Positions 1 to 10,125 of a stretch of 32,190 bases of DNA are shown piece by piece. Position 1 is the first letter of the stretch; every line of letters starts with the position of its first letter. The notes under the pieces are model-generated. The model ran no database searches and was not told where the DNA came from. It saw only the letters and a program-made list of their open reading frames with translations. Source of the stretch: Protostelium mycophagum (Eukaryota > Evosea > Variosea > Protosteliida > Protosteliaceae); NCBI GenBank assembly GCA_002081555.1, contig MZNV01002490.1, forward strand, positions 1 to 32,190, given 5' to 3'. A program made the translations under genes and the position numbers.

Positions 1-868
1 TGGTTGGGGTCATTTTGAGCCCAGTAGCTGTCATTGCCAATACGTTCAGCTTTGATGCTATCTCACCAGAATTTCTGTATTGAAGGGAGCTTAGGTCTTT
101 GTTTTCTGGTGGCAGTGGGCTTGTCAGGATATGGTAGACAAAAACTGGGTATAGAGTTGATTAACTGTGAGTGATTTTAGAATGGAAAGTTTTTGGTCAT
201 ACAAACCTCTTTGTTTTTGGGCCCAGTAAAAAGAGTCAGTCCATTCACTGACCGTGGCAGGTGCAGCGGGATTGTATTTGGGATGGCAGAAGAGATGTTG
301 TCCATAGGTTCTCTATTGAGGTTGAGGTCGCTGCGGTCTTCAGCATAAATTAGTGTTGGTCTTTATGACCAGAGAAGGTTCTACAGGATCTCCACGAAAA
401 TCATCAAACGAAAGGGGTGAAGCCGTCATTTTTTGAAGTAACTCTTCACAATCGTCCTTACAAAGAGAGAAACGGGTGCCATTGAGTGGAAAAGACGTGC
501 CGTTGAAATCCCTTGCGATAACCAATTGGATGATGGTTGAGGGCGAACGTGGGGCGAACGAAAGAGTCACGCTAATGGACCAGCATTGCCTCCATCAGGA
601 TCCTCCATGAAGTTATTGAAGATATCTCTTCCTCTTTGCATCCACAGCAACGATTTTGCCAGAGTGAAACTGTTTTTGGATGTCACGTTTTTCCGACAAT
701 TTACAACGACCACCGGAACCGAGAATCTCAGAAACAGAGAAGAGGAGACGATATGGAGTGCCCGGTCATACACAAAGTCACAGACCACGCTAGTGGAGGT
801 ATGTGGTGGTTCATTCTTCCCCTCGAATGAGTTTGTGATGAATTGCAGGCGTTGCTGCTAAATGCCCT
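1..868 (-). CDS. Unrecognised multi-exon protein, partial at the window edge
   Basis: I do not recognise the family. A good minus-strand reading runs from about 868 to 570 and opens with RLQFITNSFEGKNEPPHTS. It continues in the exon below 565, which reads TLSFAPRSPSTIIQLVIARD. A 49-nt intron (GTTTGAT to CATAAAG, about 362-410) joins that exon in phase to one containing AEDRSDLNLNREPMDN. A further phase-compatible intron near 148-208 leads to FFVYHILTSPLPPENKDLS, after which the gene runs off the left edge. The junction near 565-590 and the 5' exon are not resolved, and the start may lie near 910, back-to-back with the plus-strand gene at 1007. No signal peptide or catalytic motif is visible. 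That these exons code rests on codon quality and phase consistency alone. Confidence 0.45.
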
Positions 869-1006
869 ATCACAGGCCAAAGCGCCCCCGCAGTGGAACA
901 AGTCGCTCATGAGGTTAGTTCCAAACTATCATTATCTGCTGCGCAAATCGTAGACATGATCACAATCTGATCTTAAATGTTTGTAATCCCGCAAAAAGAC
1001 TGACCT

Positions 1007-2241
1007 ATGACGAAGGTTCAAGAGCTGAACATCAATACTGATGAGATTGGTGACGTACCCTCTGTTAAGGAATACAAGAAGCTTCAGACAGTGAGTCCGA
1101 CATTTTTGACTCATTTTTGACGACAATACAGGTTATGGCGATGATCACCAAGTTCTACCGCGACGGAAGCGACAAAAAGAGAGAGGTCAGTGATGCTACA
1201 GAGATTTTCCTGACAACAACCAGCATTACGAACAGATGACCGAATCAATTGCCAAGTTAGACGAAGACAAGAACATGTGTGAAGAACAGCTTGCCGCTCT
1301 CGATTCAAAGCCCGTCTACAAGGTTTGATGACAATATCAACTTCCAAAATTTTGTCAAAATGACTCGTGATCAGATGCATCCCAAGGCCAAGGAGTACAG
1401 AAGTGCCCTCACAACAGAGCAACAAAATTTGAACAAGCAAAGAGCTGAATTTGTTGAAAAACAAACCGAATATTACGACCTCTTCCAGTGGTCCAAGACC
1501 ATCGTAGAGGTGATTTTCCTCGTTGTAGAACCCGTTGTAGATGAAAATATCTCATTCGTGCAGATCTGCGAGTGGCTGGAGATCGTTCTCGATGATTACG
1601 CCGACAAAAATCTCGATCTTCCTCCCCACATGAAAAATAAAGTCAAGCCAGTCCCTGAGCTCCCAAAAGACAAAGCTGAGGTGACTCGTTGTAGATGCAC
1701 TTGCCTTTAAAAGATCTCGTTGTAGACGCTGAGAAATACCAGATTTACTTCAAGGGACTTGATGAGATCACATACAACTTGCAAGAATCTCAAGACTTCT
1801 TCCAAGCGTCAGTTGACGGAAGACTCAACAAGTACCACGCCATAGAACAAGACCTCATCGAGGCCCAGATCAAGGTGAGCGGCACAACATTTTGTTCAAA
1901 ACCCCATCTACAATGACCACGTGACTGACCAGAAAAGGTCTTGCAGAAGTACCCCGAAGAGAGTGGGAGAAGAGCTTACATAGAGAACGAATTGAACAGT
2001 GATCTGCAATACGTCAAAGGAAACATGGTCGAGAACCCCGAAGGCAACAGACGCAGACAGAAGATGCTCAAGAACCACGCCGAGTTCTGCAAGGTAATTT
2101 TCCCGCCAAAACGACCCATCTACAACGATAAATAACAGTGTGAAGGTGTTGAAGTACTACAAAGAGAAGCTGAGACAGCTGGGATTCATCACCGAGTACA
2201 AGGAGAGAGTGTACGACACAAAGTACGACCACTACAACTGA
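1007..2241 (+). CDS. Helical/coiled-coil protein, about 289 aa, family not recognised
   Basis: Eight exons fit in phase 0: 1007-1090, 1132-1185, 1236-1322, 1375-1509, 1564-1680, 1734-1874, 1938-2093 and 2146-2241. They give 289 residues ending TKYDHYN. The protein is charged and mostly helical, for example KRAEFVEKQTEYYD-like stretches and a C-terminal segment rich in K, E and Y. There is no signal peptide or membrane segment. The ATG at 1007 follows an in-frame stop at 1001. Introns are about 38-63 nt. Intron 4 (1510-1563) and intron 5 (1681-1733) each hold two copies of the GTTGTAG word, and intron 7 (2094-2145) holds the inverse copy. Intron 4 is a multiple of three and open, so retention would add 18 residues. 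For introns 5 and 7 the nearest AG breaks frame, and a later AG was chosen to keep phase. A cytoskeletal role is a guess. Confidence 0.6.
1521..1725 (+). repeat. Two direct-repeat pairs of CGTTGTAGA in adjacent introns
   Basis: CGTTGTAGA occurs at 1521-1529 and 1533-1541 (spacing 12) within intron 4. It occurs again at 1687-1695 and 1718-1726 (spacing 31) within intron 5 of the gene at 1007-2241. The second pair shares a longer match, CTCGTTGTAGA. Confidence 0.8.
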
Positions 2242-2470
2242 TCATCTTTTGGAAATTCTCATCCTCTTACTGCCGCACCTCATCACCGGTAATAAAGGCG
2301 CTCCGAGCTTTAGAGGTGGCTCTTGTCTTTGTGGCACAAAAAGCTCATGTTGGACAAGTTGTTTGTTCGAAGGAATGGACACGTAAGGATGGTGCGTTAA
2401 GGAAACGTGAGGTTCCGCGTTAAGATTTTACCACACGGAACACCATTTCCTCCCTCAAAAGATCTTCGAG

Positions 2471-3508
2471 ATGACCGACCAACAGCTAGACTGCGCTTTA
2501 GACCTTATGCGGAGACTGCCTCCCTCTCAAATTGAGAACAATTTGGCTGGACTTATCGATCTTGTGCCCGATCTCACCGAACAACTCTTATCGGCAGTCG
2601 ATCAACCATTGAAGGTGGCTCACGACCCCTCGTCTAAGAGAGATTACCTCCTCTGTGATTATAACCGTGACGGAGACTCTTACAGGTATATCCATGAATT
2701 AATTTAATGATGGTTGGAGTGGCGATGTTTCTTCGTTATTCTTATTATAATCAGGTCACCTTGGACAAACAAGTACGACCCTCCTCTTGATGACGGAGCT
2801 GTTCCATCAGCCGACCTCAGAAAGTTGGAGGTCTCAGCCAATGAGACCTTTGATATTTACAGAGACTTGTGAGTTCTTTATTTTTCAACGACGGGGGTAA
2901 AAATCTGATGTTTTCCTCAGCTACTATGAGGGAGGAGTATCTTCTGTTTACTGCTGGGATTTAGACAATGGATTTGCCGCTTGCGTCCTCATCAAGAAGA
3001 GTGAGTCGAATGACGTATACATTTTTCAGATTTTAATGTTCCATCAGCCCAGGATCAGTCCAAGAAGGGACAACCCATGAAGGGATCATGGGACTCCATC
3101 CACGTTGTTGAGGTCAACACTTCCAACGCGAAGAGCGCTCACTACAAATTGACTTCCACCGTCATGTTGACTATCGAGACCGAGACAACCACCGCCGGAC
3201 AAGTCAACCTCTCCGGAAGTCTTACCAGACAGGTTCGTTTTTTACATTACTTTTACGAAAACATTTGTCTCACATCCATGATACAGTCCACTAATGACTA
3301 CCCCACTCCCGATCAGAACAGCCACGTGTCCAACTTGGGCCGCATGATCGAGGATATGGAGTCTAAATTGAGAACCACCCTCGAGCAGATCTATTTTGGA
3401 AAGACGAAGGACATCGCCAACGAGTTACGTTCTGTTCGTGGCTCAAGCGAGAACAATGCCAGAGAGGCACTTCAGAGACAGATCGGGGCTACCCTCAACA
3501 GGAACTAG
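2471..3508 (+). CDS. CAPZB: F-actin-capping protein subunit beta (CapZ beta)
   Basis: Beta subunit of the heterodimer that caps actin filament barbed ends in the cytoplasm. Five exons (2471-2685, 2755-2868, 2921-3000, 3048-3232, 3287-3508) join in phase to 271 residues, the usual family length. Family blocks are visible in order: [12 protein letters not shown] near the start, [15 protein letters not shown] around residue 60, [19 protein letters not shown] around 110, WDSIHVVEV and [11 protein letters not shown] mid-protein, then [18 protein letters not shown]. It ends in an amphipathic tail that in the family contacts actin. It is complete, with no oddities. The next gene is convergent and its stop lies 132 bp downstream, so the two 3' UTRs are likely short or overlapping. 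Identity is firm. Confidence 0.97.
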
Positions 3509-3640
3509 GCCTAACCTGATACCCCATGTACCTTTATCAACAGGCCCACATAAAAAGAAGAAAAATGTCTTTATTCTCCATCTCTCGGCACCTTTCAACA
3601 GCGACACAAAGACATGACTTGAGAGTTAAAATTTTTCGTT

Positions 3641-5651
3641 TTATTGCCCTGTGCTGCGTTGTGGATTTGATTTTAGTAGCTTTAACGTTTCTAACACAAA
3701 TTGATCATCGTCCTGATCTTCTTCATCGTCTGTCTGGGATTCTTCCTCAAAGTCTCCGGTAGACTCTGTCAGCTCAGATGTTAAGCTGGCCAGGTCCTTC
3801 TTCGGTGTAGAGACTGGTGGGGTCGAGAGGGTGTTTAATGTCATGATACGGTCATTCGCCGTGATGCGGATCTTGACGGGTCTGAGACATTCTTCCTTCT
3901 CTTTGACCAATCTTTCCAGCTTCTCCTTGTCCTCTTTGCCTGGAAGAGGTCCGCCGCTCTCCTGGACCATCAACATCTTGATGACCTGATCCCATGAGTC
4001 TCTGATCCGTCGTTGTAGATCGAAAATAAATTCACCTTGTCCAATTTTCGGAGGTAACGGTAGGGCCACTTTCTTCTCGTGGATTCTTTGAATCTCTTGC
4101 AGAGCATAGATTCAGAGATACCCAACCTCATGGCCGCCTCCTTCTGTGGCAGTGTGAGCAGTTCCGTGATGTCTTGCAAGATCATGTTGCCGCCATCTGT
4201 GTTCTCGCAAGAGTCTGTGCGTGAGAGGGACCAGTCCTCTTCGGTGCGGTCCTCCTTCTTTAAGGACACGTTCATCTCTTGTGAGAGACTTCTTTTCATG
4301 CCCACGTGGTTTCCATATGTAGTAGAGGTGGGGCGGGAGAGGACCTGCAGAGATCAGAAAAAAAAGGCGGGAGGTTGGATCGAACCTGGAACAGTGTGGA
4401 TTTGGTGGTGGCGACAATCTTCTTGGAACCCTTCGTGTACTCTTCTATGGCAAAGACGAGGGAGAAAGGTTGGTGCTTGTGCTTAGAAGACACTTCCAGG
4501 ATTTTGAGTTTTGAGAAGGTGATGACTGTGGTCAAGTTGGGGTTAGTGCTGCCGCTTGTCTGGCTCATTCCTTGTATGTCTATCGAGATGCGCTTGACAC
4601 CTTGTAGAATGTCCTGCTTTCCGTCCATGGTCTTAGACACCTTGTTACATTAATTCGGGCATCTACAACGGTAGACGTACCTCTTTATCTGTGAGGTGGT
4701 AGTACAAGTAAGCACAGAGGACGAGGGTTACGCTGGGCGCTCTCGCGTCCATAGTGAAAGAGGGAGAGGTTCCAGTGTTGGTCTGCTGTTGGCATAAAGC
4801 CATGTAGGCCTTTGGTATTGTGACCTGGCAAAGATTTAGAAATGTGATTCATGAGAGTTTTTTAGACGTACCTGGATACAAGGTGCCGGTACGATATAGC
4901 GGTTGGCGATGATGACCTCTAAGGGCTGCTGGCTGATCTGTAATGTGGGTGTGTTCTTCGTTGTGTCTTCCGCAGCCGGTGTAAGTGGTGGGGAGGGGAT
5001 TGTACGCTTAGAGTCTTGTGGTTGGGAGGTTGAGTCCATGAAAGGAAGGAGAACGCTCATCTTGTGTTCGAAAAATGAACGAATCTCCTGCTGGAGGCTT
5101 AGGTACTTCGGGTCAGAGGCCTCGCTGGAGGAAAAGGATTTCAGCTGTTCGAGAAGCGTCTGCTCTCTACATGGGGATTAGATGGATATGACAGAATAAA
5201 GTCGGAATGACTACAAATAAACAGACCTGTGAATAAGCTGTTCCCATATCCATAGCTGGTTACTGATCTGATGTTTCGTAGCCGATAATTGGGTTGGACT
5301 GGCAGGGGAGGCGGGGATCTTCAACGCAGATTTGACGACGATTGGCGAGATAGGGACAGAAGCGCCTGAAGTAGTCTGTGCTGGTGCTGGGAAAGAGGAT
5401 GGGTTGGAGATATTAGCCGCTGGTGGAAAAGCTGGTTCTCTATTTCTCAGAGGAATGGAAACACCTGAAGCAGGAAGTAATTGGATCTTCTTGGATGCGT
5501 GCTTGTCCACTGCTTCTTCGCTGGATCTCTTCTTTATGTTATTGAGATTAGAATTCAAAGCCAAAATGGGAGTGAAAACTGCTGTCTCTACAGGAGATTC
5601 TACTGCTGATTGCATTATTTCGTATGTTCTGTTCGATGCAAATGTTTTCAA
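3641..5651 (-). CDS. RWP-RK domain protein, putative transcription factor
   Basis: Exons read from the right are 5227-5651 (5' limit unsure), 4872-5166, 4681-4824, 4386-4640, 4036-4344 and 3641-3985, all in phase. The exon at 4036-4185 encodes an RWP-RK domain: LTLPQKEAAMRLGIS, a helix with LCKRFKES, then RKWPYRYLRKLDK. RWP-RK proteins are DNA-binding regulators best known from plants, algae and Dictyostelium. Upstream, about 170 residues (VTIPKAYMAL..., FSLVFAIEEY..., VLSRPTSTTY) read like a beta-rich globular region, possibly a second DNA-binding fold, which is inference. The N-terminus is Pro/Ser/Ala-rich. The C-terminus is acidic (about 12 D/E) and could be an activation region. Introns 3986-4035 and 4641-4680 each carry CGTTGTAGAT, in opposite orientations. 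The true start is unclear: the first in-frame ATG in the 5' exon is near 5615, and a further 5' exon may lie in 5680-6000. Confidence 0.8.
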
Positions 5652-6094
5652 AAGAGTGTGGTAGCTGACACTGTCTGATGTGCGAGCTCGGATGCTGTGC
5701 TCATCAGAAGAGCTCTCAGAGCTTCATCGATCGGACCAACCTGTGATGGCTTCTCGGTCGAGGCGCGGCAACAACCACCAGCTTTCTGTCTCCTCCTGTA
5801 TTTTGTCGTGCACCTCGCAAGAAAGTCCTCCAATTCTCTTTCCCCTCCCTCAGCGTTTTTCGGAGGAAACCTATGTGTAACGGACCACTCCGGATGTCGC
5901 CCGGCTCGATGGATTTTCCCTGTGGAAAGGGCGAGGAGGGGCAACGGCAATTTCGAATTTTTTCTTGCAGCGAGGTAAATTTCATTTTTTCTGAAATTTT
6001 CCAAAGGCGAAGAACCTCAGAGAAAATTTCGATTTTTTTCAACTTTTTCTCAAATTGAATTTTATCACAAAAAGAGGTGGGCGAGAGCTGTATT
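5652..6094. other. Gap between RWP-RK gene and SND3; possible 5' exon
   Basis: This stretch holds the 3' flank of the minus-strand SND3 gene and the 5' region of the RWP-RK gene. A minus-strand reading at about 5670-5760 (PIDEALRALLMSTASELAHQ) looks protein-like and could be a 5' exon, but I could not join it in phase to the exon below 5651. The part at 5950-6060 is AT-rich with repeated GAAATTTTC-like words. No other gene is supported. Confidence 0.35.
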
Positions 6095-6902
6095 TCAGTT
6101 GTCCTTCTTCACCTTCTTATCGGACTTTCTCTTTGTCGTCGTGTTGGTGTTGTCTTCTACTGCGGCGGTGTCTGCTGCGGGCTCTTCGGTCTGACCACCT
6201 CCGAATCTGTTGAAAATGAGATGGAAAAGACAAACGAGAACCTCACAGTTTGGCCATGGGGTTCTCTGGCTCCTTGAAGGGTCTGGGGGTGTCGCTTTGT
6301 CCGAGAACGTGGATCTTGAACAATGGGTTCTTGATGAGCTGCATGGGGACCATAGCGAGCTGGATGAAGAGGGGTTGGACGATCTCGAATTGGAAGTGGA
6401 TGAAGGCGACGATGGTGGCGCCCATCGCGACGGATTGTAAAGCCTTTCTGAGCTGGGCGTCATCGTACTCTGCCACGGTCAGATCAGCTGCCTCCTCAGT
6501 GCTAAAGAGATGAGTGTTGTTCATTTACTGTGTAATCATCAGACTTACACAGTGCCAGTCCAGGCATTTTTCACTTCGGGAACCTGATTGAAAAAAATGA
6601 GATTGAGATAAATCACATATCACATCGACATTCCATTGTCGTCAGAAATGATTATAAACTGTGAAAAGAGACTTACATGAACTGGAGTTTGATCGTTCTT
6701 GGACTTAATTTTGCTCCAAACAAAAAGGTAAACAAAGAGAGTCAGAGTGGCGACTGAAGCAAATCCAATTCTTAAAAGATGGATAGTATCAGGGTTCTTC
6801 AAATCGACCTATTCATCATATCAATGAAACAAATTGAAGTAGATTAGACAATACCTGGTTCATTGCATAAAGCATGGGTAACATCACAAACATATCAGAC
6901 AT
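6095..6902 (-). CDS. Pho88/SND3 family ER membrane protein
   Basis: Small ER membrane protein of the Pho88 (SND3) family. In yeast it belongs to the SND route that targets proteins to the ER independently of SRP. Exons read from the right are 6855-6902, 6677-6808, 6549-6583, 6247-6501 and 6095-6206, all in phase. The N-terminus MSDMFVMLPMLYAMNQVDL and the following hydrophobic helix (IGFASVATLTLFVYLFVW) match the family. So do YDDAQLRKALQSVAMG, the second hydrophobic helix (IVAFIHFQFEIVQPLFIQ), the block NPLFKIHVLGQ, and RPFKEPENP. The C-terminus is a polar tail with TEEPAADTAAVEDN and a Lys-rich end KRKSDKKVKKDN. Complete and intact. It is divergent from the LRR gene at 7181 across a 278-bp shared promoter region. 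Confidence 0.92.
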
Positions 6903-7180
6903 TTTGAAAGGTGTTAATCGTCCAGTTAATTGTTGCGTGGTGATCAAAAATAAACGATCTCTCGTATGTGCGAGGCAAACAACGGCTCTTTACGCACTTT
7001 TTTCTTATTCTTTGAAGGTTTTTGTGTTTGGTGGCCCTTGAGAGCCCGAGTGTTCTATTTGCAGTTGATATATGAACTATCATAGAGGTTTTCCAGTTGA
7101 GGAAGGACCTCTATATATTTATGGGGTCCACGGGGAATAGAAAAGAAATGACAAAATAAAGACATATTGATCTAATTCTG
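6903..7180. promoter_or_regulatory. Divergent promoter region between SND3 and LRR genes
   Basis: This 278-bp gap separates two divergently transcribed genes, so it must hold both promoters. Visible structure is an inverted repeat ATAGAGGT (7082-7089) / ACCTCTAT (7107-7114), followed at once by the TATA-like run CTATATATTTATGG. The hairpin sits about 65-95 bp upstream of the LRR start codon at 7181. Whether it is regulatory is inference. Confidence 0.4.
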
Positions 7181-9764
7181 ATGGCACAGAGGAACTGGAT
7201 TCTGAAGAGTCATTCAGGTGTGCATGACAATGAAGAATTATTTATTTGTTTTTTTGGAGATTTCGGTCACCGAAATCTCGACAAATCATTAAAAACACTT
7301 TCACACGATGAGAAGATGGTTCCTTCACTATTAGACATCACTATCGAGTGGTTCTTCGTTCATATTGACGTCATCCCTGATGCCTTCATCTCGCGCCTGA
7401 ACCCTGACATCACAAATCTTCTCATGAGGAAAGCTCAAGATGATTTTCGCAATGGTCACGCCACAAACACAAGCAAAATATTAAGACTGTTGACCTCAAA
7501 TTTGGAGGAGTTGGATCTTGAGTGTGCGCCTGATCTGACACAAATCGCTGCTGCAAAATGTACAAATCTCGAAGTGTTGAAACTAAATAACACGGTGAGT
7601 CAGGTTTAATCAACAAAAGCATGATCATTTAGACGTCACTGCCACCGAAAGTTGAAACTGCGATGCGCCTGCCAATATTGAATTCATCAGGTATTGTCTT
7701 CTTCCTTTGTTTCCCTATTGCGCAGCATGCCAAGACTGCAAACACTCGAACTTCAAGGGCCCAGCTCTTTCAATTACGAGGTGAATAAATTTTTCTACCC
7801 TGTTGATTTATGCATATCTGAACATCCAGATATTCTCCTTGCCTTCATTGACCTCTTTACATTTGCATAACTATGCGCTGAGGTGGATCTCTGCTGATAT
7901 CCCAGTTGAGAATAAACTTCGCACCTTGCGGATAGTCCAATGCGGTTTGGGACAAGTGATGCAATCATTTGACAGATTGACACATTTGACATGTCTTGAC
8001 ATGTCAAGAAATGCACTCAACACTGTCCCTTCCTGGGTTTTTGAGAAGGTCATATTCTTTTCATAAACACAAAGATAAATAAAACCAACACCAGAGTTGA
8101 CGAATCATAACGAGCACAGATGACAGGGCTGGTCGAATTACGCTTGAGCTTAAACCAAATACACAGCTTACCGCCAGAGATAGGCCTCTTGAAGGATCTG
8201 TACTTTCTAGATATATCCTATAACCCGATCACTTTCCTTCCCAAGCAGGTAGGATGCGACGAGTCACGTCACCGCTCAATACCACCAGATCTCACGGCTC
8301 CACAACTTGAAGGAGATCAATCTACAATCCACTTTCCTCTCCACCTCTATGGATTTTCTCGGTGAGATCCCGGGAATTCTCAAGATTCACGCGAGGGGCA
8401 TCTCGGCCAGTTCCTTACCGCGAAGTTGGAGCGAGCTAAAGGAGGTCTCTCCTGCTATTATACAATGAAAAATGACCGGCAATAGCTAGAAGCTTTGGAT
8501 CTGTCGGAGAATCAGTTGAGATCTGTGCCCTCAGAAATCACTCGGTCATCGTCGATACAAGTTTGTTTTATGACAGTGTGTTGGGTTGATTATAATAGGC
8601 CTTGTTCATGAACCAAAACGATATGTGAGTCGTGGTATATGACGCATCGTTTTGATAGACTACCAGCACATACATTCCGCCGATAAGACTTGATCACTGG
8701 TCCCATCTTCGCGTGAGCCAATATTATAACAGTTTTGTCTCATCACCACCTTGTCTAATGTTCAAGTCATCATGATGTGATTATGACAGGTATTACAACT
8801 ATCAAATAATCTGATATCACAAATACCGGAATCACTCGCCAACTTGAAGAGTTTGAAGATGCTCGACCTCTCTAGAAATAATTTATCCGAGTTCCCGATG
8901 GCCATTGTGGACTTGACCTCCTTAAGATATCTTGAGTGGGTAGACGTGACATCATCTTGGCATAACACGACACAGTTTATCAGAGAATCAGATACCCACG
9001 ATTCCCGCCACAATATCAAATTTAAAAACTTTAAAGACATTGTTGATCTCTGACAATAGAATCCGCCTGCTCCCCGGTAATTATACGAAGAAAATATTTT
9101 TTTACTCGTTGTAGTGGAGTTTTGCGAATTAATGAATTTGAGGATCTTGGATATTTCAAACAACCACATCACCACGATTCCCGCCGAAATTTTAAACTTT
9201 AAATTGCTGGAGGCGTTATGGTCTGTTTTCATTTGAATGAAAAGGTCTCATCATCTGCAGGATCATGGGGAATCAGTTGACAGAATTCTCGAAACAAATG
9301 TCACCTTTGATAAGATTAAAAGTGTTCCATGTCTGCACAGAGGATGTTCTTCATGTAGACTTGAATGTAAGGCCTGCATCATTTTTACAACAATTCTGCT
9401 GTACATAAATGTGATGACATCGCAATGATTTTGGAATGCGTTAGTTACCGTGCCATAACACGTTCTGTTACGGTCGCACCCCGTTTTATTTGTTCATTCT
9501 CCAAATGTGATGCTTATGGTTTCAGGAATTAAATGTTCTGGAAGATTTACATGAGTTACTCATTGTAGACCCAAGTGGGGGGAGAATTGATGACCCAGGA
9601 GAATCTGATTTTATCCAAGTTGATTACAACGGTAAATTCGTCAAAGATACTTTGTTTTGTTGACGAAAGCAGGGAGCTTGATGCACACGAAGAATAAAGG
9701 ACCTCTAGATTGGAATTGGGAATCTGATACTATAGATGCCCAGAATGAAGAGCTAGACACATAA
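7181..9764 (+). CDS. Leucine-rich-repeat protein, intracellular
   Basis: Multi-exon gene of about 15 short exons ending TAA at 9762-9764, with AATAAA at 9769-9774. The N-terminus (about residues 1-75: NLDKSLKTLSHDEKM, SLLDITIEWFFVHIDVIPD) is helical. Repeats then follow with the LxxLxLxxN pattern: LEELDLECAPDL, LTSLHLHNYAL, LTCLDMSRNALNTVPSW, LVELRLSLNQIHSLPPEIG, LYFLDISYNPITFLP, LEALDLSENQLRSVPSEI, LKMLDLSRNNLSEFP, LRILDISNNHITTIPAEI. These are the ~23-residue cytosolic LRR type, as in Ras-binding LRR proteins, a protein-interaction scaffold. There is no signal peptide or transmembrane helix. The tail is acidic (DWNWESDTIDAQNEELDT). An in-frame 42-nt intron near 7217-7258 may or may not be spliced. 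Intron 9077-9114 ends exactly on GTTGTAG. Middle exon borders (8250-8800) are approximate. Partner unknown. Confidence 0.8.
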
Positions 9765-9933
9765 TTGCAATAAACGAAAGAAATGATTTTTATTCTTTGT
9801 GAATGGCAGTCTTCCATGCGTTAAGTGGAGTTTTGCAGAAAAAGCAATGTAGATAACGTCACAGATGAAGAACGCCCCACAAACAAACCCACGCAAGGCA
9901 CTGCTATTCCTTACCGCTCGCGGTAACTAACGC
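9438..9933. repeat. 13-bp inverted repeat bracketing the end of the LRR gene
   Basis: GCGTTAGTTACCG at 9438-9450 is matched by its exact complement CGGTAACTAACGC at 9921-9933. The left copy lies in an LRR intron and the right copy lies after the stop codon. The interval holds the last LRR exons, so it does not look like an ordinary transposon interior. A GTTACCGTG word recurs near 22475. Confidence 0.5.
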
Positions 9934-10125
9934 GAAATTACCGTGCGGGCTGCCCAGTGTTTGAGCCTGCTTGCAATGCTTTGGTGACGTCATCCGTGAA
10001 ATTATTTTAACACGAGAAGATTAAAATGCAAATATTTTTCTGATCTTTGTGATTCTTTCTAGTTTTTTATTATTTTTTTTGCAAAAAATTAAATTTTGGA
10101 TTTTGGACACTGAAGGTAAATGTAT
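9765..10125. other. Gene-free gap with inverted-repeat sequence
   Basis: This is the 3' flank shared by two convergent genes (LRR on plus, eIF2D on minus). It holds the LRR poly(A) signal at 9769-9774 and a tight hairpin TTACCGC-tc-GCGGTAA at 9911-9926. There is also a CRE-like TGACGTCA near 9984. The last 100 bp is T-rich. No coding exon is supported. Confidence 0.5.

Noticed and set aside
1510-1563. Coding reading VIFLVVEPVVDENISFVQ in the gene at 1007
   Set aside because: It has good splice ends (GTGATT...GTGCAG) and the standard intron length. Kept as intron, though retention cannot be excluded.
4368-4400. tRNA T-loop-like GGTTCGATCC on the minus strand
   Set aside because: No matching acceptor, D or anticodon arms nearby. 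It is the donor side of an RWP-RK intron (CAG|GTTCGATC).
5332-5664. Plus-strand open frame of 110 codons
   Set aside because: It lies antisense to the Pro/Ser-rich 5' exon of the RWP-RK gene, which is in phase with its neighbours; a shadow frame.
6077-6440. Plus-strand frames over the SND3 gene
   Set aside because: Antisense to exons with clear Pho88/SND3 homology.
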